NCBI GenBank assembly: GCA_001899685.1
Contig: MKWG01000043.1
Coordinates: 1 to 64,000, forward strand
DNA: 64,000 nucleotides
Source: Sphingobacteriales bacterium 44-15
Lineage (GTDB): Bacteria > Bacteroidota > Bacteroidia > Chitinophagales > Chitinophagaceae
Direction: 5' to 3'
Below the pieces are notes generated by a model. That model was not told where the DNA came from and did no database searches. It saw nothing but the letters and a program-made list of their open reading frames with translations. Below are positions 1 through 9,223 of the stretch, piece by piece. Both the position numbers and the translations under genes were made by a program. Every line of letters starts with the position of its first letter. Position 1 is the first letter of the stretch.

Positions 1-63
1 AAAAGTAAAACAGAGCTTATCTTATTCGCTCTTGAACATAAACTTGTGAAGCTGGGAAATTAA
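1..63 (+). CDS. LuxR/NarL-type regulator, C-terminal fragment (cut by window start)
   Basis: The first frame is open from base 1 and encodes twenty residues ending LEHKLVKLGN before a TAA at 61-63. The pattern SKTELILFALEHKLV matches the last helix of LuxR/NarL-type HTH domains, where a 'K-T-ELI-yA-hk-gL' tail closes the four-helix bundle. A rho-independent terminator follows at once, which supports a real gene end. The full protein would probably be a two-component response regulator that binds DNA. The receiver domain and start lie outside the window. The call rests on a very short tail, so other LuxR-type architectures are possible. Confidence 0.6.
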   Translation, partial: KSKTELILFALEHKLVKLGN

Positions 64-90
64 CTTCCCGGGAGTGTGCGTTAATTTTTT
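57..90 (+). terminator. Rho-independent terminator after the LuxR-type gene
   Basis: The arms AAATTAAC (57-64) and GTTAATTT (80-87) form an 8-bp stem, with TTCCCGGGA in the loop, and a T run continues to 90. The left arm overlaps the stop codon of the upstream partial gene. Confidence 0.7.
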
Positions 91-142
91 CAGCCGCTGC
101 GATTGAGAGAAGAGAAAATGATCGAATGTATCTTACACAAGT

Positions 143-961
143 TTATTGTCCTGCCGCCCATATCAAAAAATCAGGCAGAACTGCTCTCCAGGCATCTGCA
201 CTGTTTGTTTGTCCTTTTACAAACACTATATCACCGTCGGCTGTAAACTTTTTACTGTCCAGCAACTGAGCAAGGGCAGCAGTGCATGCTGTTATATTTG
301 TTGCGTTATCATTACTGGTACCGGCATTACCGTTCATACCGGCATACAACCAGAACTTTGTTGGAGGGCGTTTTCGCGACGACTTTAATTTTTGATACAT
401 TAACCCTGCCGTCGAATCCTGTCCTGCCGTTGGAGTGGTACAAAATGCGCCGGAAAATACGCCTGCCTTACCTATTTTATCTGCATGATTCCATGCTATA
501 TCCAATGCCGATATGCCTCCCGCTCCAAAACCGGCTACAGTAACAGCACTGAATTTTCTCACGCCTGCCTTTTTCTTCACAAAGGGATATAATTCATTAT
601 TGAAAAAGCTGTCATAATGATCGGCTCTGCCCGTTTCCCCTGCAACACCATATTCCGTGAGCCTGTCGCCTGCATGCACACCAACTATCACTACGGGAGC
701 AAGCGATTTCTTTTTGTACAGGCTGTCAACAATATCTTTTATGTGGAGACGCTCAAACTCCTGTCCGTCATTGAAAACAATAAGCTGCAGGGCAGACTTG
801 TCGCCAGATACCGGCGTATGGATTATGCTAAGCTTTACCTGACGCTGCAGGTGCCGGGAATATAGCTGATCTTCCTGCTGCTTTATGCCTTTGCACGAAA
901 ACAGCAGGCAACATAATGCCATTGCAAATGCCGGGGTATCAGGGCAAAAAAATATTTTCAT
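143..961 (-). CDS. Esterase-fold (alpha/beta hydrolase) lipoprotein lacking the nucleophile serine
   Basis: 272 aa with an N-terminal hydrophobic stretch ending in a lipobox-like LFSC at about residues 20-23, so probably a lipoprotein. The body resembles the esterase D / enterochelin esterase family: 'VVIVGVHAGDR.TEYG' near residue 95 and 'AVTVAGFGAGG' near 140, followed by 'KIGKAGVFSGAF'. In active members the elbow reads G-x-S-x-G. Here it is G-F-G-A-G, so the serine position is Gly146 (codon at 524-526). This suggests a catalytically dead member or one with a different role. A second Met at residue 14 is a possible alternative start. It stands alone downstream of sucC on the same strand. 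The fold call is fairly secure; substrate and function are unknown. Confidence 0.75.
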   Translation of the reverse strand: MKIFFCPDTPAFAMALCCLLFSCKGIKQQEDQLYSRHLQRQVKLSIIHTPVSGDKSALQLIVFNDGQEFERLHIKDIVDSLYKKKSLAPVVIVGVHAGDRLTEYGVAGETGRADHYDSFFNNELYPFVKKKAGVRKFSAVTVAGFGAGGISALDIAWNHADKIGKAGVFSGAFCTTPTAGQDSTAGLMYQKLKSSRKRPPTKFWLYAGMNGNAGTSNDNATNITACTAALAQLLDSKKFTADGDIVFVKGQTNSADAWRAVLPDFLIWAAGQ

Positions 962-980
962 TACATAGTCTTTATAAACT

Positions 981-1012
981 AAAAAAACGAAAGAACAATA
1001 TCCTTTCGTTTT
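981..1012 (-). terminator. Terminator of sucC
   Basis: Arms at 984-993 and 1003-1012 (AAAACGAAAG with its complement) form a 10-bp stem around a 9-nt loop. Read on the minus strand the stem is followed by a T-rich run. It lies 24 bp past the sucC stop. Confidence 0.75.
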
Positions 1013-1035
1013 ACATAAGAAAAAATATTATGCTG

Positions 1036-2250
1036 TCAGGCGCTTACTGCTTTGTTCACCAGGAATGCAGCCTCACTGAGCAGTATGGCAGACTGTACTT
1101 TCAGCCCGCTGTCTTCGATAAGCTGCTTCGCTTCTGCTGCATTGGTACCCTGCAATCTAACAATAATGGGCACTGTGATATCGCCAATGGAATTGTATGC
1201 ATCAATCACCCCCTGGGCTACCCGGTCGCAACGTACAATACCGCCGAATATATTGATCAGTATCGCTTTTACCTTAGGGTCTTTTAATATGATACGGAAG
1301 CCGGCTTCTACGGTCTGTGCGTTTGCAGTACCGCCTACATCCAGGAAATTAGCAGGCTCACCACCGCTCAGCTTGATCATATCCATAGTAGCCATAGCCA
1401 GTCCCGCGCCATTTACCATACAGCCCACATTCCCGTCGAGCTTTATAAAATTGAGGTTGTATTTGTGAGCTTCTACTTCCGTAGGATCTTCTTCACTGAT
1501 ATCACGCAGCGCTTCAAGATCCGGGTGACGCATAAGGGCATTGTCATCAAGATTCATCTTGCAGTCTACTGCTATTATTTTGTCGTCGCTGGTCTTGAAG
1601 AGCGGGTTGATCTCAAGCATGCTGCAATCAAGGTCTACATAAGCTTTGTAGAGATTTGTCACAAACTTCACGCAGTTCTTGAACGACTCGCCTTTCAACC
1701 CAAGATTAAAAGCGATCTTTCTTGCCTGGAATCCCAACAGTCCGCCTGAAGGGTGTACCCATTCCTTAAATATTTTATCAGGAGTATCGTGCGCTACCTG
1801 CTCAATATCCATCCCGCCCTCTGTACTGTACATGATCACGTTTTCACCACGGCTGCGGTCCAGGAGAATGGAAAGGTAAAATTCTTTAACCGGGTTTGGA
1901 CCGGGATAATACACATCCTGCGCTACCAATACCTTGCTTACTAATTTCCCTGCCGCTCCTGTCTGCACTGTTACAAGCGTATGCCCAATGATATTACCGG
2001 CAATGGTCTTGATTTCTTCCGCGCTTTTTCCTACCGCTACGCCTCTCTGCTCCGAGCCCTGTATCTTCCCTTTACCGCGACCGCCTGCATGTATCTGGGC
2101 TTTTACTACCGCAAAGTTATTCCCGTATAATACCTTCAACTGCTTATAAGCTTCTTCCGCTTTTTCTGCCGTATCAACCGGTATCCCGTCCTGAACAGGA
2201 ACACCATATTTTTTCAATAGCTCCTTGGCCTGGTATTCGTGCAAATTCAT
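1036..2250 (-). CDS. sucC: Succinate--CoA ligase (ADP-forming) subunit beta
   Basis: 404 aa, the usual length for SucC. The protein opens with MNLHEYQAKELLKKYGVPV, the classic N-terminus, followed by an ATP-grasp domain (about 1-230, with GGRGKGKI near 57) and a CoA-ligase domain with 'NGAGLAMATMD' and 'NIFGGIVRCD' near 270-330. With SucD it interconverts succinyl-CoA and succinate with ATP or GTP in the TCA cycle, in the cytoplasm. sucD is not adjacent, so the two subunits are encoded apart here. A clear terminator follows. The ATG start matches the family N-terminus exactly. Confidence 0.97.
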   Translation of the reverse strand: MNLHEYQAKELLKKYGVPVQDGIPVDTAEKAEEAYKQLKVLYGNNFAVVKAQIHAGGRGKGKIQGSEQRGVAVGKSAEEIKTIAGNIIGHTLVTVQTGAAGKLVSKVLVAQDVYYPGPNPVKEFYLSILLDRSRGENVIMYSTEGGMDIEQVAHDTPDKIFKEWVHPSGGLLGFQARKIAFNLGLKGESFKNCVKFVTNLYKAYVDLDCSMLEINPLFKTSDDKIIAVDCKMNLDDNALMRHPDLEALRDISEEDPTEVEAHKYNLNFIKLDGNVGCMVNGAGLAMATMDMIKLSGGEPANFLDVGGTANAQTVEAGFRIILKDPKVKAILINIFGGIVRCDRVAQGVIDAYNSIGDITVPIIVRLQGTNAAEAKQLIEDSGLKVQSAILLSEAAFLVNKAVSA

Positions 2251-2426
2251 GTAGTAAAAAGTTTCGGCGAAAATAACGTAGAATGACTGAATAGAAAAAT
2301 CCTAATACTTCCGGGACATGAAACAAGAAACCGGGGCAAATAACTGTTCCTTAAATTCCACAATCGCAGCAATATTTTCACTTAACAATCAAAAAACATC
2401 TTTTCAGATACTGGGTAAGGTTTTTG

Positions 2427-2434
2427 TAGTTTTG
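2427..2434 (+). promoter_or_regulatory. Bacteroidota-type -7 element (TAGTTTTG) before sodC
   Basis: TAGTTTTG fits the Bacteroidota -7 consensus TAnnTTTG. It lies 35 bp before the sodC start, giving a predicted transcript start near 2441. A -33 TTTG is only weakly present (TTTTC near 2401), so this is a moderate call. Confidence 0.45.
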
Positions 2435-2469
2435 CTCCCTGTATCAGTAAATCAAAAACCAATAATATC

Positions 2470-3093
2470 ATGAAAATGTTCATCAACAGCAGATCATTGC
2501 TACAAAGCCTGGCTATCATCTCCGCAACAGCATTCTTATTTTCCTGTGACGGTTCTCAAAATAATACTGAGCCGGCTGTAGATTCCCTTATTACTAACCC
2601 CGACTCCGGTATGGCAAAGGCGGAGGCTGCCGTGCCGCTGGTGCAACATGCGGAAGCTACTATAGCCAATACTTATCCGGATACTGCGGTTTCAGGCACT
2701 GTAAAATTTGATGCAACAGACGGGGGCAAGGTAAAGATGGTGCTGGAACTTACTGTACCGTCCAAAGCAGGTAAAAATGTAGCTGTTCATATTCACGACC
2801 ACGGCGATTGCGGAGATTCCGGCATGGCATCTCACGGCCACTGGAACCCGACCAATGCACAGCATGGGAAATGGGGAACCGGCAGCTTTCACCTGGGCGA
2901 TATCGGCAACGTAAAACTTGACAGTAAAGGAAAAGGCAGCCTGACTATGGAAACTGACTTGTGGAGCCTTGGTGGAACGCCCGACAAGAATATCATCGGC
3001 CACGCCATCATCGTGCACGGCGGTGAAGATGATTACAAATCACAGCCTGCAGGCAATGCCGGTGCAAGGATCGGATGTGGGATAATACAGTAG
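2470..3093 (+). CDS. sodC: Cu/Zn superoxide dismutase, lipoprotein
   Basis: 207 aa. A signal peptide ends in the lipobox FLFSC (Cys26), followed by an acidic Thr/Ser-rich linker and the SOD domain (about 60-207). Metal ligands are visible: HIHDHGDC with His107 and His109 for copper, GHWNPTNAQHG for the bridging and zinc histidines, FHLGDIGN with the zinc aspartate, and GHAIIVHGGEDD for the last copper histidine. The disulfide cysteines (GDC and RIGCGI) and the active-site arginine (ARIG) are present. It dismutates superoxide, presumably anchored in the outer membrane or periplasm. It is transcribed alone and converges on the oxidoreductase gene. Confidence 0.95.
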   Translation: MKMFINSRSLLQSLAIISATAFLFSCDGSQNNTEPAVDSLITNPDSGMAKAEAAVPLVQHAEATIANTYPDTAVSGTVKFDATDGGKVKMVLELTVPSKAGKNVAVHIHDHGDCGDSGMASHGHWNPTNAQHGKWGTGSFHLGDIGNVKLDSKGKGSLTMETDLWSLGGTPDKNIIGHAIIVHGGEDDYKSQPAGNAGARIGCGIIQ

Positions 3094-3095
3094 GT

Positions 3096-3380
3096 GAGTT
3101 GGTGAATGGTGAATAGGCAATAGTGAATGCCCGCCCGGCCGACGCCAGTCGGCCAGGGTGAAACAAACGTGAGACGATAGACGTGAGACGTGAAAACGGC
3201 AGACCCGGAACACCAAAGGCAGGTGGTAAGCCATTGCCTATTCATCTTTGGTGTTTTAAGTCTGCCGTTTTTATCTCCCTCACATTTGTCATTTCACTGT
3301 TACAAGTTTCCGGCTGCCTCTCACGTCTCACCCCTGACTTTTGACATCTTACCACTTACCACTTATCACTTACCACTATT
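3096..3380. repeat. Composite intergenic palindrome built of heptanucleotide-phased words
   Basis: This spacer between two convergent genes is a patchwork of repeat types. A GGTGAAT-like heptad run (about 3098-3128) leads into a GC-rich hairpin (3137-3143 with 3148-3154) and a CGTGAGA-type heptad run (about 3168-3192). A strong terminator hairpin (3193-3271) comes next, then the opposite-strand CTCACGT words (about 3317-3333). It ends with four heptamers of CTTACCA/CTTATCA type (3348-3375). The CGTGAGA and TCTCACG stretches can pair across the terminator. Confidence 0.75.
3193..3273. terminator. Long nested terminator hairpin between sodC and the oxidoreductase gene
   Basis: The outer stem is 3193-3204 with 3260-3271 (12 bp, AAAACGGCAGAC and complement). 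The inner stem is 3209-3218 with 3246-3255 (10 bp). The stem ends in T runs on both strands, so it can serve both convergent genes. Confidence 0.7.
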
Positions 3381-3382
3381 GA

Positions 3383-4462
3383 CTATATATATTCCACGTC
3401 CATCAGCCCCGTACAGGGAATGGTTCTTTTTTCGTGGCTGCTTTGCTCAGCCAGCTCAATCATCCTGATGGTATTATAGCCATGTGCAGCAGTTTGCCTT
3501 ACAGGCTTTTCATGCACTATTGACTCATAGAGATCGAGATAATAATCTGCATAGCTTCCTTTAAGCGAGGGATATCTTTCTTTAATGATCTTTCCGTCTT
3601 TTTCCGTATGGAGCAATCCATAGATATTTTCCGGTTCTTTCCCCCAATCCTCCCCCACCGGCAGGTCGCCGGCGCGAAGCCTTGCCTCCTGGGGATCTTC
3701 GCCATATTTAATAAATGAACCTTGGGTGCCATGCACCATATACCGGGGGCCCGGCTCTCTTATCAGCATACCGGCGTGGAGTATCACCTTGTTGAACCCA
3801 TAGTCAAGCCAGATATTAAAAAAATCATCTACCCTTGCATGCGGGCGCTGCAGGCGTATATCAGCGGTAATATGCGCCGGCATTCCGAAGAAATACAAAG
3901 CCTGGTCAATAATATGTGCGCCAAGATCATATAAAATACCGCTGCCGGGCAATGGCGCTTCTCTCCAGGCTGTGGGTCTTGCTTCTGCCCTGTACCTGTC
4001 GTAATGCGCTTCAAACTCATGAATATCCCCGAGCAATTGCCGGTCGAGTATTTCCTTTATCGTCCTGAAATCACTTACATATCTCCGGTTTTGATATACG
4101 CTTAATACTTTCCCGGAGCGGGATGCTATTTCCACCAAAGCTTTCGCTTCTTCGGTAGTATTGGCAAAAGGCTTTTCCAACACCACGTGCTTGCCGGCTT
4201 CAAGCGCTTTTTTTGTATAGGGGAAATGCGTATCATTAGGTGTAGTGATCACCACGAGGTCAATAGCATTGCCGCTCAGCATCTCTTCTAGGGTACGCAC
4301 TATTCGTGCCTGCGGATAAGCAGCCTTTGCTTCATCGCCTTTACGCTGTAATATGCTTGCCAGCTCAAAGTGATCCGGCAGGGTTGTAATAAACGGCAAA
4401 TGAAAAACTTTCGCAGAAATACCAAACCCGACTACTCCCACTTTTATTTTTTGTGATGCCAT
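3383..4462 (-). CDS. Gfo/Idh/MocA-family NAD(P)-dependent oxidoreductase
   Basis: 359 aa from the ATG at 4462, chosen because MASQKIKVGVVGFG places the Rossmann glycine motif at the normal distance from the N-terminus. An upstream in-frame ATG at 4498 would add 12 residues. The NAD-binding domain (about 1-125) shows VGVVGFGISAKVFHLPF and the family signature EKPFANTTEEAKAL. The C-terminal GFO/IDH alpha/beta domain (about 130-355) contains GILYDLGAHIIDQAL. Such enzymes oxidise or epimerise sugars or related polyols in the cytoplasm. The substrate cannot be read from sequence. It resembles EGR/YvaA-type members. It is a single gene, divergent from the ChaN-like gene. Confidence 0.88.
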   Translation of the reverse strand: MASQKIKVGVVGFGISAKVFHLPFITTLPDHFELASILQRKGDEAKAAYPQARIVRTLEEMLSGNAIDLVVITTPNDTHFPYTKKALEAGKHVVLEKPFANTTEEAKALVEIASRSGKVLSVYQNRRYVSDFRTIKEILDRQLLGDIHEFEAHYDRYRAEARPTAWREAPLPGSGILYDLGAHIIDQALYFFGMPAHITADIRLQRPHARVDDFFNIWLDYGFNKVILHAGMLIREPGPRYMVHGTQGSFIKYGEDPQEARLRAGDLPVGEDWGKEPENIYGLLHTEKDGKIIKERYPSLKGSYADYYLDLYESIVHEKPVRQTAAHGYNTIRMIELAEQSSHEKRTIPCTGLMDVEYI

Positions 4463-4534
4463 GATAATATGTTTTGCCGTGAAGATAAGGCAGATCATTT
4501 TTAATGCATTACTTTCATCTCATAAAAATCGTTT

Positions 4535-5395
4535 ATGCGCCGCTATCATATACTGATGATCATTACAATAATGATGTTTCACTATACCTCCGCCCAGGAG
4601 CAACAAAACAATAGCAATTACATTATTTATGATGCAGCGCAACATACGGCAATTACGCTTGCTGCTCTTACAGACCACATTCCTTCCGGCAGCATACTCA
4701 TTTTTGGTGAACAGCATGATGACTCAACAGGGCATGTACTCGAAAGCCGGATCTTTGAAATGCTCAGTCAAAAATTCAACAATGATATAGTGCTTACCAT
4801 GGAAATGCTGGAGAGCGATATACAGCCTGTTGTAGACGAATATCTCTCCGGGTTGATCAGTGAGAAAAATTTCCGGAAAGAAGCGCGTACCTGGAACAAC
4901 TACGATGACTACCGCCCGCTGATTGAATATGCCAGGCAACAGGGCATCAGGGTAATTGCAGCAAATGCGCCTGCCAGGTATGTTAACCTGGTTACGCGAC
5001 GAGGATTATCTGCGCTGCATGAGCTCAGCCGGCCGGGCAAAAAATATATAGCGCCATTACCTGTAGACACTTTGAACGGTGACTACCACACAAGGTTCCT
5101 CGAGGCCATGGGCGGGCATGCTATTCCCGGAATGCATCTTTATGAGTCTCAGAATTTGTGGGACGCCACTATGGCGTATTTCATTCATAAAGCACGAAAG
5201 AAATATAAGCCGGCTGTAGTGATGCAATTGAACGGGCGTTTTCACAGCGATTATCATTCAGGTGTTGCGGAGCGATTGAATCAAAGCAAAAACAAAGTCA
5301 TCACCATCAGTTGCTTTCCCTCTGCAGATCTTAAACAGGAAGACCAGGCACAATATGAGTCACTGGCTGATTATATAATTTTGACAAAGCAGTAA
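4535..5395 (+). CDS. ChaN-like haem-binding / DUF399-type protein
   Basis: 286 aa with a short hydrophobic N-terminal signal (MRRYHILMIITIMMFHYTSAQ). The body carries family hallmarks: 'GSILIFGEQHDD..GHVLESRIFE' near residue 50, 'LTMEMLESDIQPVVDEYL' near 90, and 'YRPLIEYARQQGIRVIAANAPARY' near 130. Known members (Campylobacter ChaN) bind haem cofactors and are linked to iron uptake. Enzymatic roles have also been proposed because the fold resembles EreA-type proteins. Export to the periplasm or outer membrane is inferred. The gene converges on cmk across a long hairpin repeat. Confidence 0.82.
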   Translation: MRRYHILMIITIMMFHYTSAQEQQNNSNYIIYDAAQHTAITLAALTDHIPSGSILIFGEQHDDSTGHVLESRIFEMLSQKFNNDIVLTMEMLESDIQPVVDEYLSGLISEKNFRKEARTWNNYDDYRPLIEYARQQGIRVIAANAPARYVNLVTRRGLSALHELSRPGKKYIAPLPVDTLNGDYHTRFLEAMGGHAIPGMHLYESQNLWDATMAYFIHKARKKYKPAVVMQLNGRFHSDYHSGVAERLNQSKNKVITISCFPSADLKQEDQAQYESLADYIILTKQ

Positions 5396-5402
5396 ATACA
5401 AT

Positions 5403-5583
5403 AGCCACGAATTCCAGGGGGTCCGCAAGCGGACTGATTTATGAATACAACAAAGCCTCGAATACACGAATGAGGCTTTTTTCAATTGATCATCCATTCG
5501 TTCATCCGTGGCTATCTCTTTTTGTTGTACAGAATGCACGAATAAATATATTAAAATACATTCGTGGCTTTGTTGTATCCATT
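5403..5583. repeat. Long intergenic hairpin repeat, copy 1 (CACGAAT family)
   Basis: Outer arms near 5440-5461 and 5559-5579 (ATACAACAAAGCC and complement) enclose further copies of CACGAAT/ATTCGTG words. The left part reads CACGAATTCCA, then a GC-rich hairpin insert (about 5416-5434), then TGATTTATGAATACAACAAA. The same arrangement, with a different GC-rich insert, occurs at 28204-28337. The right edge abuts the cmk stop codon. It probably acts as a bidirectional terminator between convergent genes. Confidence 0.75.
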
Positions 5584-6262
5584 ATTTTTCCACGACGTCC
5601 TTTACCCACGAAAGCGCTTGCTGCAGTTGTTCATCTATAGTGAGGTTACTGTTGTCCAGCACTATGGCATCTTCTGCCTGGCGCAGCGGGCTTACTTCAC
5701 GATGCGAATCAATATAGTCCCTCATCTCAAGGTTATTCTTGACCTCTTCAATAGTGATATTCGGATTTTTAGCATAGAGTTCTTTAAACCTTCTTTCCAC
5801 TCTCACGGCGTTGTCTGCTGTCATAAATATCTTAAGCTCCGCCCCGGGAAAGACTACAGTACCGATATCGCGCCCGTCCATCACGATCCCTTTCTTCTCT
5901 CCCATTTTGCGTTGCTGCGCTACTGCAAACACCCGCACTTCTTTTATGGCAGCCACCTCGCTTACTTTTTCCGCTATGATCAGATCTCTTATGAGATATT
6001 CCACGTTTTCATCGTTCATGTATATTTCGGTCTGTCCTGTCGCTTCATTGGTGGCAAAATGCAACTCAATATCAGCAAGAGCGTCCTTTACGGACTTGTC
6101 ATTTTTCCAGTCAACGTTATTACGCAGGAAATATAATGTTATCGCACGGTACATTGCACCGCTGTCTACATATACATAATGCAGCGCTTTGGCCAACTGT
6201 TTGGCCAGCGTGCTCTTGCCGCAGGAAGACCAGCCGTCTATCGTAATAATTATTTTCTTCAT
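5582..6262 (-). CDS. cmk: (d)CMP kinase
   Basis: 226 aa, normal for the family. The P-loop GWSSCGKSTLAKQLA is at residues 9-23. 'YVDSGAMYRAIT' follows, and 'GIVMDGRDIGTVVFPGAELKIFMTA' near 130 is the Cmk signature. 'YIDSHREVSPLRQAEDAI' near 185 carries the CMP-contacting arginines. It phosphorylates CMP and dCMP in pyrimidine nucleotide supply, in the cytoplasm. No other pyrimidine gene is adjacent. Confidence 0.96.
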   Translation of the reverse strand: MKKIIITIDGWSSCGKSTLAKQLAKALHYVYVDSGAMYRAITLYFLRNNVDWKNDKSVKDALADIELHFATNEATGQTEIYMNDENVEYLIRDLIIAEKVSEVAAIKEVRVFAVAQQRKMGEKKGIVMDGRDIGTVVFPGAELKIFMTADNAVRVERRFKELYAKNPNITIEEVKNNLEMRDYIDSHREVSPLRQAEDAIVLDNSNLTIDEQLQQALSWVKDVVEK

Positions 6263-6274
6263 GAAATTATATGA

Positions 6275-6420
6275 TGCAAATTAGGTTTTTTCACGCAATG
6301 ACCGCTACGGAGCAAAGTCCGCAACGAGCAAGACTCGTCACGAAAACTTCGCTGCGTCGCTGCCTCTCCGCGAGCGCCGCGAGAAAAATCAGCTCTCACA
6401 GGATATGCTTTCTTTATGAT
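6275..6420. repeat. Non-coding spacer with a diverged CGCTGCG-rich repeat
   Basis: No convincing gene lies here. The segment is rich in CGC/GCG words (CACGCAATG, TTCGCTGCGTCGCTGC, GCGCCGCGAGA). It resembles, at a distance, the 99-bp unit at 33156-33452. The relationship is inferred by eye from shared words and order only. Confidence 0.35.
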
Positions 6421-6456
6421 CTAAAAATAAAAAAGGCTGCCCTTTTGAGGCAGCCT
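6421..6456 (-). terminator. Terminator of clpC
   Basis: Stem AGGCTGCC (6434-6441) pairs with GGCAGCCT (6449-6456) around a 7-nt loop. On the minus strand it is followed by T6-A-T5. It lies 25 bp downstream of the clpC stop. Confidence 0.88.
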
Positions 6457-6480
6457 CTGCATTGCTATTAAGTTTTCTTA

Positions 6481-9012
6481 TTACGCTTTTGACGCTTCTT
6501 TTTTACTTTCTTCTTTAAGCGTGAATTTCAGCTCCGATTTTTCCTTATCAAGATCAGCGATCAGCACATCGCCTGCTTTCACATGCATATTCAGTATCTC
6601 TTCCGCCAGAGGATCTTCCAGGTATTTCTGGATGGCCCTGTGCAACGGCCGGGCTCCGAATTGCTGATCATATCCTTTTTCGGCAATGAACTTCTTCGCC
6701 TCTTCTGTCAGCTCAAGTGAGAAGCCGAGGTTGCTGAGCCTTTTCATCACACCTTTCATCAGGATATCAATGATCTCAAAGATATGTTCCTGTGTCAGCG
6801 AGTTAAAGATGACCACATCATCAATCCTGTTCAAAAACTCAGGGCTGAATGTGCGCTTCAATGCTTTTTCAATTACAGCCTTGTTGTTTTCTTCAGAGCT
6901 CTGCTGGCGTGCTGCAGTAGCAAAGCCAACTCCTTCCCCGAAATCCTTCAGTTGCCGCACCCCGATATTGGAGGTCATGATGATCAGCGTATTCTTAAAG
7001 TCTACTTTTCTTCCAAGACCATCTGTCAGTTGTCCATCGTCCAGTACCTGGAGCAATATGTTATAGATGTCAGGATGCGCTTTTTCTATTTCATCGAGCA
7101 ATACTACGGAGTAAGGCTTACGGCGCACTCTTTCTGTCAGCTGACCGCCTTCTTCATAACCCACATAGCCGGGAGGCGCACCGATCAGTCGGCTCACTGT
7201 AAATTTCTCCATGTATTCACTCATATCAATACGGATCAGCGCATCGTCTGAATCAAACATATATCTCGCCAGCGAACGTGCCAGCTCGGTTTTACCCACA
7301 CCTGTAGGACCAAGGAAAATGAAAGTACCGATAGGCTTTTTCGGATCTTTCAATCCTACCCTGTTACGCTGAATGGCTTTTACAATTTTCTGGATAGCTT
7401 CTTCCTGTCCTACTACAGCGCCTTTCAGGTCTTCGGCCATGCGGCGCAGCTTTTCAGTTTCCGCCTGCACCATTCTCTTCACGGGAATACCGGTCATCAT
7501 GCTCACTACTTCGGCAATAGCTTCTTCATCTATCGGGTAACGTTTATGCTTGCTTTCCTCCTCCCAATGGGCTTTTGCTTTTTCCAGGTCTTCCTGCAGG
7601 CGTTTTTCATTATCTCGCAGCGAAGCAGCTTCTTCAAAGCGCTGGCTTTTTACCACCTTGTTTTTTTCCTGCTTGATATCTTCTATCTTCTTTTCAAGCT
7701 CTACGATCTCGTTGGGCACATTGATATTCTTAAGGTGTACTCTTGCTCCCACTTCATCCATCACATCAATAGCCTTATCGGGAAGCAGGCGGTCCGTAAC
7801 ATAACGGTCGCTCAGCTTCACACAGGCGTCAATGGCATCCTCTGAATATATCACATTGTGATAATCTTCGTATTTAGGTTTAATGTTCTGCAGTATCTGT
7901 ATGGTTTCCTCCACGCTCGGGGGGTCAACCAGCACCTTCTGGAATCTCCTGTCGAGGGCGCCGTCTTTTTCGATATACATACGGTACTCATCAAGCGTGG
8001 AAGCGCCAATGCACTGGAGCTCACCGCGTGCAAGAGCAGGCTTGAATATATTGGAAGCATCCAGCGAGCCGCTGGCGCCGCCTGCACCTACTATAGTGTG
8101 AATCTCATCTATGAACAGGATCACATCGCGGTTCTTTTCCAGCTCATTCATGATCGCCTTCATTCTTTCTTCAAACTGACCGCGGTATTTGGTGCCGGCT
8201 ACAAGCGCTGCAAGATCAAGGGATACTACTCTTTTATCAAATAACACCCTGGATACCTTACGCTGCACGATACGGAGCGCGAGCCCTTCCACGATGGCTG
8301 TTTTACCAACGCCCGGCTCACCAATAAGTATGGGGTTATTCTTTTTGCGGCGCGACAATATCTGGGATACACGCTCAATTTCTTCTTCCCTCCCCACAAT
8401 GGGGTCTAATGTACCCATTTCCGCAAGGCGGGTGATATCGCGCCCGAAATTATCCAATACGGGTGTTTTGCTTTTTGTATTTGCAGCCTGGGCTTTTGAC
8501 TTCTGCTGATAGCTCTTTTTTTCATCATCAAAATCATCATCAGCATCATCGGTATACTCGCTGCGGACATCATTACTTTTAACCATGCCCAGCTCATTTC
8601 TGAAAAGATCGTAATCCACGTCGAACTGATTTAAAATTTGCGTAGCAATATTTTCTTTATTCTTCAGTATGGAAAGCATCAGGTGCTCTGTTTCCACAGT
8701 AGGGCTTTTAAGGGCTTTAGCTTCAAGAACGGTAACGCGAATTACCTTTTCCGCCTGCTTGGTAAGCGGCAGGCTATTGATGTTCGCAATATTTTTTCCC
8801 GTCTTATCCTTCACTGCCAGCTCTACCTCTTTGCGGAGCTCATACAGGTCAACATTAAGATTTTTAAGGATCTTAACGGCCATATTTTCTCCTTCCCTTA
8901 TCAAGCCTAATAACAGATGCTCTGTTCCTATGAAATCATTTCCCAGTCTCAATGCTTCTTCCCTGCTGAACGAAATAATTTCCTTTACCTGGGTAGAAAA
9001 ATTATTATCCAT
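6481..9012 (-). CDS. clpC: ATP-dependent Clp protease ATP-binding subunit ClpC
   Basis: 843 aa. Two Clp-N repeats lie at about 1-145 ([19 protein letters not shown]). The first AAA+ module has Walker A GEPGVGKT near 210 and Walker [15 protein letters not shown]-type middle region follows ([20 protein letters not shown] near 430). The second AAA+ module has [15 protein letters not shown] near 550 and [27 protein letters not shown]-terminal D2-small domain closes the protein. ClpC unfolds substrates for ClpP in cytoplasmic quality control and stress response. An acidic linker (residues about 150-170) follows the N-domain. It is transcribed singly with its own terminator. Confidence 0.97.
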   Translation of the reverse strand: MDNNFSTQVKEIISFSREEALRLGNDFIGTEHLLLGLIREGENMAVKILKNLNVDLYELRKEVELAVKDKTGKNIANINSLPLTKQAEKVIRVTVLEAKALKSPTVETEHLMLSILKNKENIATQILNQFDVDYDLFRNELGMVKSNDVRSEYTDDADDDFDDEKKSYQQKSKAQAANTKSKTPVLDNFGRDITRLAEMGTLDPIVGREEEIERVSQILSRRKKNNPILIGEPGVGKTAIVEGLALRIVQRKVSRVLFDKRVVSLDLAALVAGTKYRGQFEERMKAIMNELEKNRDVILFIDEIHTIVGAGGASGSLDASNIFKPALARGELQCIGASTLDEYRMYIEKDGALDRRFQKVLVDPPSVEETIQILQNIKPKYEDYHNVIYSEDAIDACVKLSDRYVTDRLLPDKAIDVMDEVGARVHLKNINVPNEIVELEKKIEDIKQEKNKVVKSQRFEEAASLRDNEKRLQEDLEKAKAHWEEESKHKRYPIDEEAIAEVVSMMTGIPVKRMVQAETEKLRRMAEDLKGAVVGQEEAIQKIVKAIQRNRVGLKDPKKPIGTFIFLGPTGVGKTELARSLARYMFDSDDALIRIDMSEYMEKFTVSRLIGAPPGYVGYEEGGQLTERVRRKPYSVVLLDEIEKAHPDIYNILLQVLDDGQLTDGLGRKVDFKNTLIIMTSNIGVRQLKDFGEGVGFATAARQQSSEENNKAVIEKALKRTFSPEFLNRIDDVVIFNSLTQEHIFEIIDILMKGVMKRLSNLGFSLELTEEAKKFIAEKGYDQQFGARPLHRAIQKYLEDPLAEEILNMHVKAGDVLIADLDKEKSELKFTLKEESKKEASKA

Positions 9013-9223
9013 TTAATAAATTTTAAAATGATCTGTACAATAATAACGAATAATTTTGACTTCTGATAAATAGAACACTGAAGGTGAGTGAATTATTGCG
9101 TGGTGGAAATCATTAATTTACCACCGGGATTTTGTTAATTTCAACACCGGCTTTACTTATTCAGGCAAGATGAACAGCGGTAAATTCTGCTCTTACAAAT
9201 CAAACCATCAAAAGAACTCATTT

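Noticed and set aside
5564-6136. Plus-strand frame of 190 codons
   Set aside because: Antisense to cmk, which is certain; no recognisable motif.
9051-9058. TAATTTTG as promoter of the STAS gene
   Set aside because: Good -7 match, but no -33 and it would leave a 160-nt leader; kept out for lack of support.
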